A stretch of 64,000 nt of DNA from Hyphomicrobiales bacterium (GTDB lineage: Bacteria > Pseudomonadota > Alphaproteobacteria > Rhizobiales > Rhizobiaceae), in NCBI GenBank assembly GCA_021775415.1, contig JAJFHV010000020.1:162686-226685 (forward strand), written 5' to 3'. The translations under genes were made by a program, and so were the position numbers. Shown one piece after another: positions 43,212 to 51,553 of the stretch (within the stretch, counting starts at the first letter, position 1; every line of letters begins with the position of its first letter). The notes under the pieces are model-generated. The model had not been told where the DNA came from. It did not search any database and saw only the letters and a list, made by a program, of their open reading frames with translations.

Positions 43212-43979
43212 TCCGGCGGTCTGAGGACTGCTCGCAGCATAGAGTTGAAGTGCGGCAGCAACCTTGTTGGCCAGCTGCTTTAAATCTGTGCCAATTTCAG
43301 CGCGGCGTTCGTTCGTAAAGCGCCGGACCGGGCCAGTAGCACCGATGGAAAAGGTAACACCAATATTTCCCACCCGAATGGGAGCAGCAACAGAAGAAAC
43401 ACCAATTTCGATTTCTTCAACACACTCTGCGTAACCCGCCATTTGAATGGCACCGAATTCCCGCCGGAGGTCGTCACCGTCCTGTTTTGTATGCTGCGTG
43501 TATAGCCGCATCGGTCCGTTGATGATTTCCTCTTTAAATGCCTCCTCGGCAAAAGCTGCAATAACCTTTGAGCAGGAGCATGCATGCATCGGTCGAAATC
43601 CCAAGCCGGGGTGAGTGAAGGAGCGGGTAGGATCTTCCGGAGTTTCGACATGAATGATTTCAACCCCCTTGTTTCTGAACCGGGACAGGAAGACGGCTTC
43701 ACCAAACTCGATTGCTGCCTGTTTCATCGTTGGCGCGGCAGTACTGCATACGTCAATGTCCGTCTGGCCCAGCATAGCCAACCGCTTAAGCCGATCGCCT
43801 ATGAGGTAGCGCGATTCTCCATCAACCAGGTCAAGCAGGCGGTGCTCTGCCAATGTTTGTAAAAGCCGATAGCAGGTGGGCCTTGGCAATCCGGTGGCTT
43901 GTTGTAATTCGGAGGCACTGAGCGGCCTTCCAGCAACTGCAACAGCTTCCAAAACGGATATCATTCGGTCAAGATGCAT
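43206..43979 (-). CDS. IclR-family transcriptional regulator
   Basis: A 257-residue IclR regulator: winged helix at residues 1-70 (SASELQQATGLPRPTCYRLLQTL), then the effector domain (LGFRPMHACSCSKVIAAFAEEA, YAECVEEIEIGVSSVAAPIR, GATGPVRRF). It is divergent from the methanethiol-oxidase gene, with a 95-base gap, and convergent with the hydrolase gene. It is the obvious candidate regulator of the mtoX operon. Family members bind small acids such as glyoxylate or protocatechuate; the ligand here is unknown. Confidence 0.9.
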   Translation of the reverse strand: MHLDRMISVLEAVAVAGRPLSASELQQATGLPRPTCYRLLQTLAEHRLLDLVDGESRYLIGDRLKRLAMLGQTDIDVCSTAAPTMKQAAIEFGEAVFLSRFRNKGVEIIHVETPEDPTRSFTHPGLGFRPMHACSCSKVIAAFAEEAFKEEIINGPMRLYTQHTKQDGDDLRREFGAIQMAGYAECVEEIEIGVSSVAAPIRVGNIGVTFSIGATGPVRRFTNERRAEIGTDLKQLANKVAAALQLYAASSPQTAGL

Positions 43980-44027
43980 GGGATTCCACGAATAATTGTT
44001 TTCTCACTTTACAGACAAGTGTCTCAT

Positions 44028-44040
44028 GTATTAAGAATAC
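44028..44040. promoter_or_regulatory. Candidate IclR operator dyad
   Basis: GTATT-AAG-AATAC is a perfect 5+5 inverted repeat in the gap between the divergent IclR and methanethiol-oxidase genes, 34 bases before the latter's start. The position suits a repressor or activator site. It is short and its AT-rich half-sites could be accidental. Confidence 0.4.
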
Positions 44041-44074
44041 CCATACTTTTAATTTTGCCGGATGTAAATGAAAT

Positions 44075-45430
44075 ATGTCGAAGGAATGTTGCGGACCGGG
44101 TTACGCGTCACCGGCAGAGGCGATGCAGGCTCCTCGGGAGAAGCTGCTTTACACAATTGCGATTTACACCGGGACCGGCATCCAGAAGCCGGACTATCTG
44201 TGCACAATTGATGCGGATACAAAGAGCGACACTTATTCTCAGGTAATCTCCCGTCTGGAAATGCCGGGAATTGGGGACGAACTTCACCACATGGGCTGGA
44301 ATGCCTGTTCATCCTGTCATGGCGATGCGGGAATGGAACGCAAATACATGATTGTACCGGGCGTACGTTCTTCCAATCTGCATATTGTTGATTGTGCCAC
44401 CGATCCACGCAATCCGACCCTCTTCAAAGTGATTGAAGGCTCTGAGATCAAGGCAAAAACGAACCTTTCTGCACCGCATACGGTGCATTGCCTGGGTTCA
44501 GACATCATCATATCAATGCTGGGCGATGCGCAGGGAAATGCGCCTGGGGGTTATCTGCATATCAACAAGGATTTTGAGATTGTCGATCGTTGGGAAAACT
44601 CAATGGGCGACATCAAGTTCGGCTACGATTTCTGGTATCAACCGCGCCACAATGTGATGGTGTCGTCTGAATGGGCGGCTCCCAACACGTTTATGCCTGG
44701 TTTTGATCTGGAGGAAGTTGGCCATCTAAAATACGGGCGTGAGCTGCATTTCTGGGATTTTGAGAAGAAGGAACCCAAGCAGACCATGTATCTGGGTGAG
44801 GATGGTTTGGTCCCATTGGAGGTACGCTTTCATCACGACCCGGACAGCACACATGGATTTGTGGGAGCGGCACTTTCAGCAAACATCATTCACTGGTGGA
44901 AAGATGATGCGGGTGAGTGGCAATGGGAAAAGATCGTGGATGTGGAGAATGAACCGCATCCAGATTGGCCGATTCCAATTCCCGGTGTGATTTCGGTCAT
45001 TCTGTTGTCCATGGACGACAAATACCTCTATCTGTGTAACTGGCTTCATGGCGACATTCGCCAGTACGACATCTCCAATCCGCACAATGCGAAACTTACC
45101 GGGCAGGTCTGGATGGGCGGTTTGCTGGAAAAGGCACCGGAGGTCAACGGCGTGAAAGTCACGGGCGGACCTCAAATGATCCAGCTGTCGTTGGACGGTA
45201 AACGGCTCTTCGTCACCACGTCACTGTTTTCCACCTGGGATAATCAATTCTACCCCGAAATTCGCACCAATGGCGGTTGCATGTTGATGGTCAATTGCGA
45301 CACTGAAAATGGTGGTATGGAAATCGATCCGAACTTCGTAGTGGACTTTGGTAAAGAACCAAATGGTCCCTCCCGTTGCCATGAAACCCGCTATCCCGGC
45401 GGCGACTGCACATCGGATATTTGGGTATGA
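44075..45430 (+). CDS. mtoX: Methanethiol oxidase / selenium-binding protein 1 homologue
   Basis: A 451-residue SELENBP1/MtoX-family beta-propeller enzyme that oxidises methanethiol to formaldehyde, hydrogen sulfide and hydrogen peroxide in a copper-dependent reaction. Conserved sites visible are HHMGWNACSSCHGD, SAPHTVHC, VSSEWAAPNTF, HHDPDSTHGFVGAAL and the family ending CHETRYPGGDCTSDIWV. The many conserved His residues are the proposed copper ligands. No signal peptide is present, whereas the Hyphomicrobium enzyme is periplasmic, so location is uncertain. It heads an operon with a CoA-binding-domain and a rhodanese protein, consistent with handling the sulfide product. The length is normal for the family. 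Confidence 0.88.
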   Translation: MSKECCGPGYASPAEAMQAPREKLLYTIAIYTGTGIQKPDYLCTIDADTKSDTYSQVISRLEMPGIGDELHHMGWNACSSCHGDAGMERKYMIVPGVRSSNLHIVDCATDPRNPTLFKVIEGSEIKAKTNLSAPHTVHCLGSDIIISMLGDAQGNAPGGYLHINKDFEIVDRWENSMGDIKFGYDFWYQPRHNVMVSSEWAAPNTFMPGFDLEEVGHLKYGRELHFWDFEKKEPKQTMYLGEDGLVPLEVRFHHDPDSTHGFVGAALSANIIHWWKDDAGEWQWEKIVDVENEPHPDWPIPIPGVISVILLSMDDKYLYLCNWLHGDIRQYDISNPHNAKLTGQVWMGGLLEKAPEVNGVKVTGGPQMIQLSLDGKRLFVTTSLFSTWDNQFYPEIRTNGGCMLMVNCDTENGGMEIDPNFVVDFGKEPNGPSRCHETRYPGGDCTSDIWV

Positions 45431-45494
45431 TGCGCAAGGTTACATTCAAGCACCACAGTCACTGCTCAAAGGTCGATCCGATGGAGGATCACAA

Positions 45495-45944
45495 ATGAAC
45501 CATGATGAACCCTATACGGACGAGTATCTGCAGGGAATTTTGAGCTCGGTCAAAACCATCGCAATGGTAGGTGCAAGTCCGGACAAGACCAAGTTTTCCT
45601 ATGGTGTCCTGCGTGTGCTGCATGAAACGGGCTACGAGATGATCCCGATCAATCCGCGGCCTGGACTTGATGAAATTCGTGGCATCAAAGTCTATCCGTC
45701 CCTGGCGTCGATTGACCGACCAGTGGATATGGTCGGAGTGTTTCGCCGTGCGGAAGATCTGCCCGGAGTTGCTGAAGAAGCCGTCGCAATCGGTGCCAAG
45801 GTTTTATGGGGTCAAATCGGAGTCACGCATCCGGATGCTGCTCGTATTGCGGAAGAAGCGGGCATGCAGGTGGTCATGAACCGTTGCCCCAAGATCGAGC
45901 TGTTCCGGCCTTTCTGGAAACCGAAACTGCATTTGGGGATTTGA
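45495..45944 (+). CDS. CoA-binding domain protein (YccU type)
   Basis: A 149-residue single Rossmann-like CoA-binding domain, as in succinyl-CoA synthetase alpha but free-standing. Motifs are TIAMVGASPDKTKFSYGVLRVL, GYEMIPINPRPG, IDRPVDMVGVFRRAEDL and LWGQIGVTHPDAARIAEEAG...VVMNRCPKIE; the final NRC motif carries a conserved Cys. GGAGG stands a few bases before the ATG, which fixes this start; a longer frame overlaps mtoX. Its function is not known in any detail. Here it sits between methanethiol oxidase and rhodanese, only 4 bases before the latter, so a role in thiol or persulfide metabolism is plausible. Confidence 0.82.
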   Translation: MNHDEPYTDEYLQGILSSVKTIAMVGASPDKTKFSYGVLRVLHETGYEMIPINPRPGLDEIRGIKVYPSLASIDRPVDMVGVFRRAEDLPGVAEEAVAIGAKVLWGQIGVTHPDAARIAEEAGMQVVMNRCPKIELFRPFWKPKLHLGI

Positions 45945-45948
45945 TGAT

Positions 45949-46347
45949 ATGGCGCAGACAATAACCAAAAGCGTGAAAACTCTGCTGGCAGAGGCAAATT
46001 CGTTTGTGACCGCGATTCCAGTAGGCCATGCGAAGGGGCTGGTAGACAGTGATGATCATGTTTTCATCGACCTGCGCGATGTTCGGGAATTGAAACGCGA
46101 AGGCAAAATTCCGGGCGCATTTTCCTGTCCTCGTGGCATGCTGGAGTTTTGGATCGACCCAGAAAGTCCTTACCACAAGGATGTTTTCAATCAGGACAAG
46201 ACCTATGTGTTTTATTGTGCCAGCGGGTGGCGATCGGCACTCAGTGCGAAAATTGCAATGGAGATGGGACTGTCACCGGTCGTCCATATCGAGGGTGGTT
46301 TTGGCGCTTGGAAAAAAGACGAAGCTCCGATTGAACAGCTCGATTAG
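45949..46347 (+). CDS. Rhodanese-like sulfurtransferase
   Basis: A 132-residue single-domain rhodanese. The substrate loop begins with the active-site Cys in FYCASGWRSALSA, six residues long as in thiosulfate/persulfide sulfurtransferases; FIDLRDVRELKREGKIPGAFSCPRG is the conserved N-terminal block. It is cytoplasmic. As the third gene after mtoX it could take up the sulfane sulfur arising from hydrogen sulfide. It ends the operon. No terminator was recognised after it. Confidence 0.85.
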   Translation: MAQTITKSVKTLLAEANSFVTAIPVGHAKGLVDSDDHVFIDLRDVRELKREGKIPGAFSCPRGMLEFWIDPESPYHKDVFNQDKTYVFYCASGWRSALSAKIAMEMGLSPVVHIEGGFGAWKKDEAPIEQLD

Positions 46348-46379
46348 TCGATAAGCCCCAAGATCGTTCGTGAATGGCA

Positions 46380-46399
46380 CAAAAGTATGGTTACTTTTG
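46380..46399. other. Short inverted repeat after the rhodanese gene
   Basis: CAAAAGTA and TACTTTTG form an 8-base perfect inverted repeat around TGGT, 32 bases after the rhodanese stop and about 170 bases before the tolC-like start. No T-run follows on either strand. It could be a weak terminator element or an operator for the secretion operon; nothing more can be said. Confidence 0.35.
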
Positions 46400-46569
46400 G
46401 CCTAACCGTTGGTTCGTGAAATTTTATCTAATTGGTATTAAAGTGATTTTTGAGTTGATTTGATGACCAGTCACTGGTTCTATCTTTTTGTAAGGCATTC
46501 TTTGGCGCGAAAATGTGTCATTTTGCATCGGGGCACATGTAGAATACCTTTGCGTTCATGGGGGACGGT

Positions 46570-47949
46570 ATGCGGCCGCGTAATTTGTACAGCTTCGTTT
46601 GTTTGTTTTGCTTGTTTGCAAGTGAACCTGTTAATGCCACTTCACTTCGTGAGGCGGTAGAAAAAGCTGTGCAGACAAACCCCAGAATTGAGGCTGCCCA
46701 GGCCAGTCATCGGGCAACGCAGCGGGTTTTGGATCAAGCTCAAGGCCGTCTTTTCCCGGAACTTGATCTCAGTGGAGACTATGGGAAGCAGCGGATTGAC
46801 AGACCCCAGGGATTGGGTCCCAGTGTTAATGACATCTGGCAGAACAGGCGCCAGGTCACACTTAGCCTTCGCCAGGTACTCTTCGATGGATGGGATCGGG
46901 CAAATGACATCTATCGCTCCCAAGCACGAATTTCAGCCGCGTCCTACAAGATTTTGGCCAGATCCGAGGCAGTCGCACTAAACGCTATCGAAGCCTATAT
47001 CGACATTGAGCGCCATATAAAACTGTTGTCGCTTGCCATGAGGCAAGTGAAACGCCACCGCTCTTTGTTACAAATAATTCGCGAACGCATCGACGGTGGC
47101 AGGGCACCAGCGAGCGACCTTGAACAGACGCAGGCGAGGCTCGAGGCCGCCAATGCGCTCGTTTCCCAGATCGACGTTGCACTCGACACGGCAAAAGCGA
47201 AATACAAGAGCGCAGTCGGTGAAAAACCTCGCAAACTCAAGCCGGTGAGTTACGCGAAAGGCCTTCCAAAGTCTCAGGCCAGTATTGTTGACCATGCGCT
47301 GCAAAACAATCCGCGGGTGAGCGCGTTAGTGGCTGAGGCCGATGTCGCCAATTTCGACAGGGAACAATTTCGTTCAAGTCTGTATCCACAGCTGTTCTTT
47401 GAGGGAAGCGCCACGCGCGGCGATGACCTTGAAGGTACTCCCGGACGAAATGATGAATATGAGGCCAAGCTGGTTCTTAGTTGGAAACTCCTTGACGGCG
47501 GAATCAGGCGCAGTCGCGAAGCGGAACTCACCGAGCGCGAATTTGAAAAAATTGCTGAGCGGCATATTCTGGTTCGTGATTTGACCGAGCAAATCGATAT
47601 ATCCTGGGCCCGGTTGACCAAGGGCAGGGCGGAAGTGGATGCGAATGAGAAACAGGTCGTTCAGAACAAGAAGGTCGTAGCCTCCTACCAGAATGAATAC
47701 GATGCAGACAAACGCAGCCTGCTTGATGTTCTTGATGCAGAAAACGAATTGTTTGGCAGTGAATTTGTGTTTTATAATACCCGCGCGCTGCATATATTTT
47801 CGAGCTATCAGTTACAAGCGCAAATGGGCATGTTGCTTGAAAGCCTTGGTATCGCTCCCCCAGAGGGTGGGGATAGTCCCATTGAAGCACCTGCCAGTGT
47901 AAATTTTGGTTTTTCAGGCGGAAAGTTCCTGATTCCGCCACTGCAATAG
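46570..47949 (+). CDS. TolC-family outer membrane secretion channel
   Basis: A 459-residue outer-membrane efflux/secretion protein. A Sec signal peptide at the N-terminus ends near VNA/TSLREA. Long alpha-helical stretches follow: LREAVEKAVQTNPRIEAAQASHRAT, a repeat of the same kind in the second half (VDHALQNNPRVSALVAEADVANFDREQ), and SYQNEYDADKRSLLDVLDAENELFGSE, the conserved TolC ending. I prefer the Met before RPRNLYSF, with GGGGGA 6 bases upstream, over an ATG four codons earlier. It is the outer-membrane part of the type I secretion system completed by the next two genes and should export the RTX-type protein encoded convergently. Confidence 0.9.
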   Translation: MRPRNLYSFVCLFCLFASEPVNATSLREAVEKAVQTNPRIEAAQASHRATQRVLDQAQGRLFPELDLSGDYGKQRIDRPQGLGPSVNDIWQNRRQVTLSLRQVLFDGWDRANDIYRSQARISAASYKILARSEAVALNAIEAYIDIERHIKLLSLAMRQVKRHRSLLQIIRERIDGGRAPASDLEQTQARLEAANALVSQIDVALDTAKAKYKSAVGEKPRKLKPVSYAKGLPKSQASIVDHALQNNPRVSALVAEADVANFDREQFRSSLYPQLFFEGSATRGDDLEGTPGRNDEYEAKLVLSWKLLDGGIRRSREAELTEREFEKIAERHILVRDLTEQIDISWARLTKGRAEVDANEKQVVQNKKVVASYQNEYDADKRSLLDVLDAENELFGSEFVFYNTRALHIFSSYQLQAQMGMLLESLGIAPPEGGDSPIEAPASVNFGFSGGKFLIPPLQ

Positions 47950-48012
47950 TTCAGAATTTGTATGATTTAAGTCTGCAGTTTTTACACCGGAATAAGAGGC
48001 ATAGTTGTTGCA

Positions 48013-50196
48013 TTGGATGATAAAGCGACACAACCGGGAACACCGTCCAATATTGCCGTTGAAACGGGATTTAGCGGCGAAAAGCTATTGTCTGTGCTGC
48101 AGGCCTTGGCGAAAACTCATGATTTGCCATTCTCGAGAGAGCGGGCGCTGCATGGTTTGCCTCTGACAAACGATGAATTGACGCTGGATCTTTTTGTCCG
48201 CAGTGCCAGCAGGATTGGTCTGGACGCAAAAGTTGTCGCTATGCGTCCCTCTCAAGTATCCGCGATTGTGTTTCCCTTCGTGCTGTTTTTTAACAACGGT
48301 GATGTCGGGATTGCTTTGGAAAAGCGGGAAAATGGCCAGTCGATTTCCGTTATGATTGATGGTGTGCCCGGTATTCGCAAGATGCGTCCTTCAGAGATGG
48401 ATCACGATTGTACCAACACAGTTATTTATGCGGCGGTGAAAGATTTGGACGCCGTTGGTAACCGTGAGAAGGTTTTAAATACACTCCAGTCCGGTCACTG
48501 GTTTTGGTCAAAGTTTATTCAGTTTTGGCCCACTTGGATATATATTGTGTTTGCCGCCCTGATCATCAATTTGCTTGGGTTGGCGTTGCCGCTGTTTGTC
48601 ATGAATGTCTATGACCGTGTTATTCCAAACAACTCTATATCAACTCTTTGGGCTTTGGTGGTTGGGGTAGCCATCGCGCTGGTATTTGATTTTGTATTGC
48701 GCGTAATTCGTTCGAAGTTGATTGACAGTTCAAGCCGCCGAGTGGACATGAGTGTTTCTTCAGACCTGTTTGAGCACGCTCTCGATGCAAAAATGGCAAC
48801 CCGCGGATCGCATGCTGGTGAACTGGCAAATCAGATTCGGGAGTTTGAGTCCGTACGGGACTTTTTCACTTCGACTGGACTGACCTCCCTCATAGACCTC
48901 CTGTTCATAGGCGTGTTTTTGGGACTGCTCTGGCTAATTGTCGGTCCCCTTGCACTGGTTGCTCTGTTCGCGGTCCCTTGCGTGCTTCTTGTAACTCTGT
49001 TGCTGCAAATTCCTTTAGCCAAGTCCGTGCGCAAAACCCAGGCGACTTCAGCAAACCGGCATTCCATTTTGATCGAGTCGCTGGTGAGTATCGAAACGGT
49101 TAAGGCAATTTCGATTGAAGGCGCGATGCAAAAACGTTGGGAAAGTGCAGTCGCCGGTTCTGTTCGGGCCAGCTCTGCCACTCATTTTTGGTCTTCGCTG
49201 GCGATGTATTTCACAATGTTTGCCCAACAGGCAGTCAGTGTCATAATCATTGTCTGGGGTGTGTTTCTCGTTGCGGCTGGTGACATCACAATCGGTGCAC
49301 TGATTGCCTCCAATATCCTTGCAGGGCGCGTGCTTGCGCCGCTGGGAAGTATTGCGATGACGGCTGTGCGGGCGCAGCAATCATTTAATGCATTCGGAAT
49401 GCTAAACCGGTTGATGAAGCTTGAGCGTGACCACCAGCCTGCATTTAACGCCAAGGCGAAAGTTGACAAGGGGGGAATTGAATTCCGGGAACTGGAATTT
49501 GCTTATGACAAATCGGGTGAAAATGTTCTGGATGAAATTTCGTTGAGAATAACGCCCGGTGAAAGGGTCGGCATTGTGGGTCGGGTCGGGTCCGGAAAAT
49601 CCACAATGGGAAAACTTCTATGCGGACTTTATCAGGCGGACAATGGCGCAATAATCATTGATGATACGGATACGAGGCATTACTCAATTGCCGATCTTCG
49701 AAAGGCTGTGGGCTATGTCGGACAGGAGACCGAGCTCTTTTCCGGTTCCTTGAAAGACAATTTGACCCTTAGCGGCCCGAAACCGACTGATGTTGTTTTG
49801 GAGTGTGCAAGTGTATCTGGTGTGGCTGCGTTCGCGCAAACCCACCCACTTGGCTATGAAATGCCGGTTGGCGAGAGAGGCAAAGACATGTCGGGTGGAC
49901 AGCGCCAATCCGTTGGAATTGCGCGCGCCATGCTCGCCAACCACAAAATCCTTTTTCTGGATGAGCCGACCGGCCAGATGGACAATTTGACCGAAGCTGC
50001 ATTCATTCGCGGGTTCAAGCCATGGCTGGACCCGGCTACAACTTTGTTGGTTTCAACACACCGGATGGCGCTGCTTGATTTGGTGGACCGCCTGATAATT
50101 TTGGACAAGGGAAAAATTATTGCGGATGGTCCCAAGGGCAAGGTTCTTCAATCAATTGGGAAGACCAATCTCGTTCAGGCAAAGAAAGGCAAGTAG
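48013..50196 (+). CDS. Type I secretion ABC transporter with degenerate C39-like domain
   Basis: A 727-residue exporter. Residues about 20-145 form a C39-peptidase-like domain that lacks the catalytic Cys, as in HlyB and LapB, where it binds the substrate instead of cutting it. Six membrane helices lie between about 165 and 430. The ATPase domain has Walker A GRVGSGKSTMGKLL (near 522), signature MSGGQRQSVGIARAM (near 625), Walker B KILFLDEPTGQMD (near 645) and H-loop VSTHRM. It starts at TTG with AAGAGG upstream. It lies 63 bases after the tolC-like gene and 6 before the hlyD-like gene. Substrate should be the RTX-ended giant protein. Confidence 0.92.
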   Translation: MDDKATQPGTPSNIAVETGFSGEKLLSVLQALAKTHDLPFSRERALHGLPLTNDELTLDLFVRSASRIGLDAKVVAMRPSQVSAIVFPFVLFFNNGDVGIALEKRENGQSISVMIDGVPGIRKMRPSEMDHDCTNTVIYAAVKDLDAVGNREKVLNTLQSGHWFWSKFIQFWPTWIYIVFAALIINLLGLALPLFVMNVYDRVIPNNSISTLWALVVGVAIALVFDFVLRVIRSKLIDSSSRRVDMSVSSDLFEHALDAKMATRGSHAGELANQIREFESVRDFFTSTGLTSLIDLLFIGVFLGLLWLIVGPLALVALFAVPCVLLVTLLLQIPLAKSVRKTQATSANRHSILIESLVSIETVKAISIEGAMQKRWESAVAGSVRASSATHFWSSLAMYFTMFAQQAVSVIIIVWGVFLVAAGDITIGALIASNILAGRVLAPLGSIAMTAVRAQQSFNAFGMLNRLMKLERDHQPAFNAKAKVDKGGIEFRELEFAYDKSGENVLDEISLRITPGERVGIVGRVGSGKSTMGKLLCGLYQADNGAIIIDDTDTRHYSIADLRKAVGYVGQETELFSGSLKDNLTLSGPKPTDVVLECASVSGVAAFAQTHPLGYEMPVGERGKDMSGGQRQSVGIARAMLANHKILFLDEPTGQMDNLTEAAFIRGFKPWLDPATTLLVSTHRMALLDLVDRLIILDKGKIIADGPKGKVLQSIGKTNLVQAKKGK

Positions 50197-50202
50197 TCGA
50201 TC

Positions 50203-51516
50203 ATGCGCAATGAAGACCTGAAATATGCAAACGATGCCCGTAATGCTGTGGAAAATTCCAGTTTGCCGGGTGCCTGGTTGCTCTTGGTTGTTGTTGCCGT
50301 GCTGATGTGTGCCGGAGTGTGGTGGGCGTCATGGGCAAAGATTGAACAAACTGCAATCGGTGCTGGTCGCGTTATTCCCTCAAAGCAAGTTCAACGTGTT
50401 GAAAGTCTCGAGTCTGGTATCGTTATCGAAATCCTGGTGAGCGAAGGGGATCAGGTAGAGGCGGGCGAAAGCCTCATTCGGATTGATGATACGGGTGTTA
50501 GTTCAAGGCTTGGCGAATTGCGACAGCGCCAAACTGCTTTAACTGCAGAACTGTATCGTCTTCAAACGCAGGCCTCACCTGGTTCAACATTTGAAATGCC
50601 GGCCGATGTTGACGGAGATACGAAGCCTTTTTATCTGGATCAGGAAGCGGTGTTTATTGCTGAACAACTGCATCTGGAAGAAAAAATTGCAATTCTTGGA
50701 AATCAACTTGTTCAGCGCCGCCAAAGCCTTGCCGAGGCTCAGGCAACATCTGCCAAACAAACTGTTGCTCTAGAGTTGGCGGAACGTGAACTTGAGTTGA
50801 CAAAAAAGCTCTTCAAGAAAAAAGCGGTTACAGAACTTGAGTATTTGCGCATTCAAAGACTTGTTGGAGAATTGCGTGGCGACCGGGAAATCATGAATGC
50901 AGCAATTGTTCGTATTGCTGCGGAGGTGAGTGAAGCCGAGAGGCTGGTTGGAGCGGAGACTATTGCTGTTGTTGCAATTGCTCGTGAGCGCATTTCCCGC
51001 GTCAAGGCTGACATGTCGATCGTAATCGAAAGTTTGCGGGCCGCACAGGACAAGGTCACACGTGCGGTTTTCCGTTCACCCGTTAGTGGCATTATCAACA
51101 AGATCAACGTCGCAACCATCGGGGAAGTGGTGCAGGCAGGTGCCACTTTGGTTGAAATTGTTCCTCTGGATGATCAGCTGTTAATCGAGACCAAGATACG
51201 CCCGCAGGATATTGCGTTTATCCGTCCGGGCTTGAAAGCAACCGTTCGCCTTAGCGCCTACGATTACACCAAGTATGGTACCTTGTCCGGTGTTGTGGAA
51301 CGTATTGGTGCAGACACGATTACCGATGAAAATCAGGAGACGTTTTATCAGGTAATCGTGGCAACGGATGAGTTTCAGGAAATTCCGTCGCAGATCAAAA
51401 TTATTCCAGGCATGATTGCCACGGTTGATGTCCAGACCGGAGAACGCACGGTGCTTGAATACCTGCTCAAGCCGGTGTTGAAAATTCGGGACCGGGCACT
51501 TCGCGAACCGAACTAA
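50203..51516 (+). CDS. HlyD-family membrane fusion protein of type I secretion
   Basis: A 437-residue periplasmic adaptor. One membrane helix (AWLLLVVVAVLMCAGVWWASW, about residues 26-46) is followed by the barrel-sandwich motif GRVIPSKQVQRVESLESGIV. Long coiled coils fill about residues 105-300 (LRQRQTALTAELYRLQTQA, AEREL). The second lipoyl half-motif is FRSPVSGIINKINVATIGEVVQ, and the C-terminal beta-barrel region ends LEYLLKPVLKIRDRALREPN, the HlyD consensus. It bridges the ABC exporter and the TolC-like channel and is the last gene of the plus-strand operon, facing the transpeptidase-like gene. Confidence 0.92.
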   Translation: MRNEDLKYANDARNAVENSSLPGAWLLLVVVAVLMCAGVWWASWAKIEQTAIGAGRVIPSKQVQRVESLESGIVIEILVSEGDQVEAGESLIRIDDTGVSSRLGELRQRQTALTAELYRLQTQASPGSTFEMPADVDGDTKPFYLDQEAVFIAEQLHLEEKIAILGNQLVQRRQSLAEAQATSAKQTVALELAERELELTKKLFKKKAVTELEYLRIQRLVGELRGDREIMNAAIVRIAAEVSEAERLVGAETIAVVAIARERISRVKADMSIVIESLRAAQDKVTRAVFRSPVSGIINKINVATIGEVVQAGATLVEIVPLDDQLLIETKIRPQDIAFIRPGLKATVRLSAYDYTKYGTLSGVVERIGADTITDENQETFYQVIVATDEFQEIPSQIKIIPGMIATVDVQTGERTVLEYLLKPVLKIRDRALREPN

Positions 51517-51553
51517 GCCGGATTTTGGCATGAAGCATCAACATCAGCTTCAG

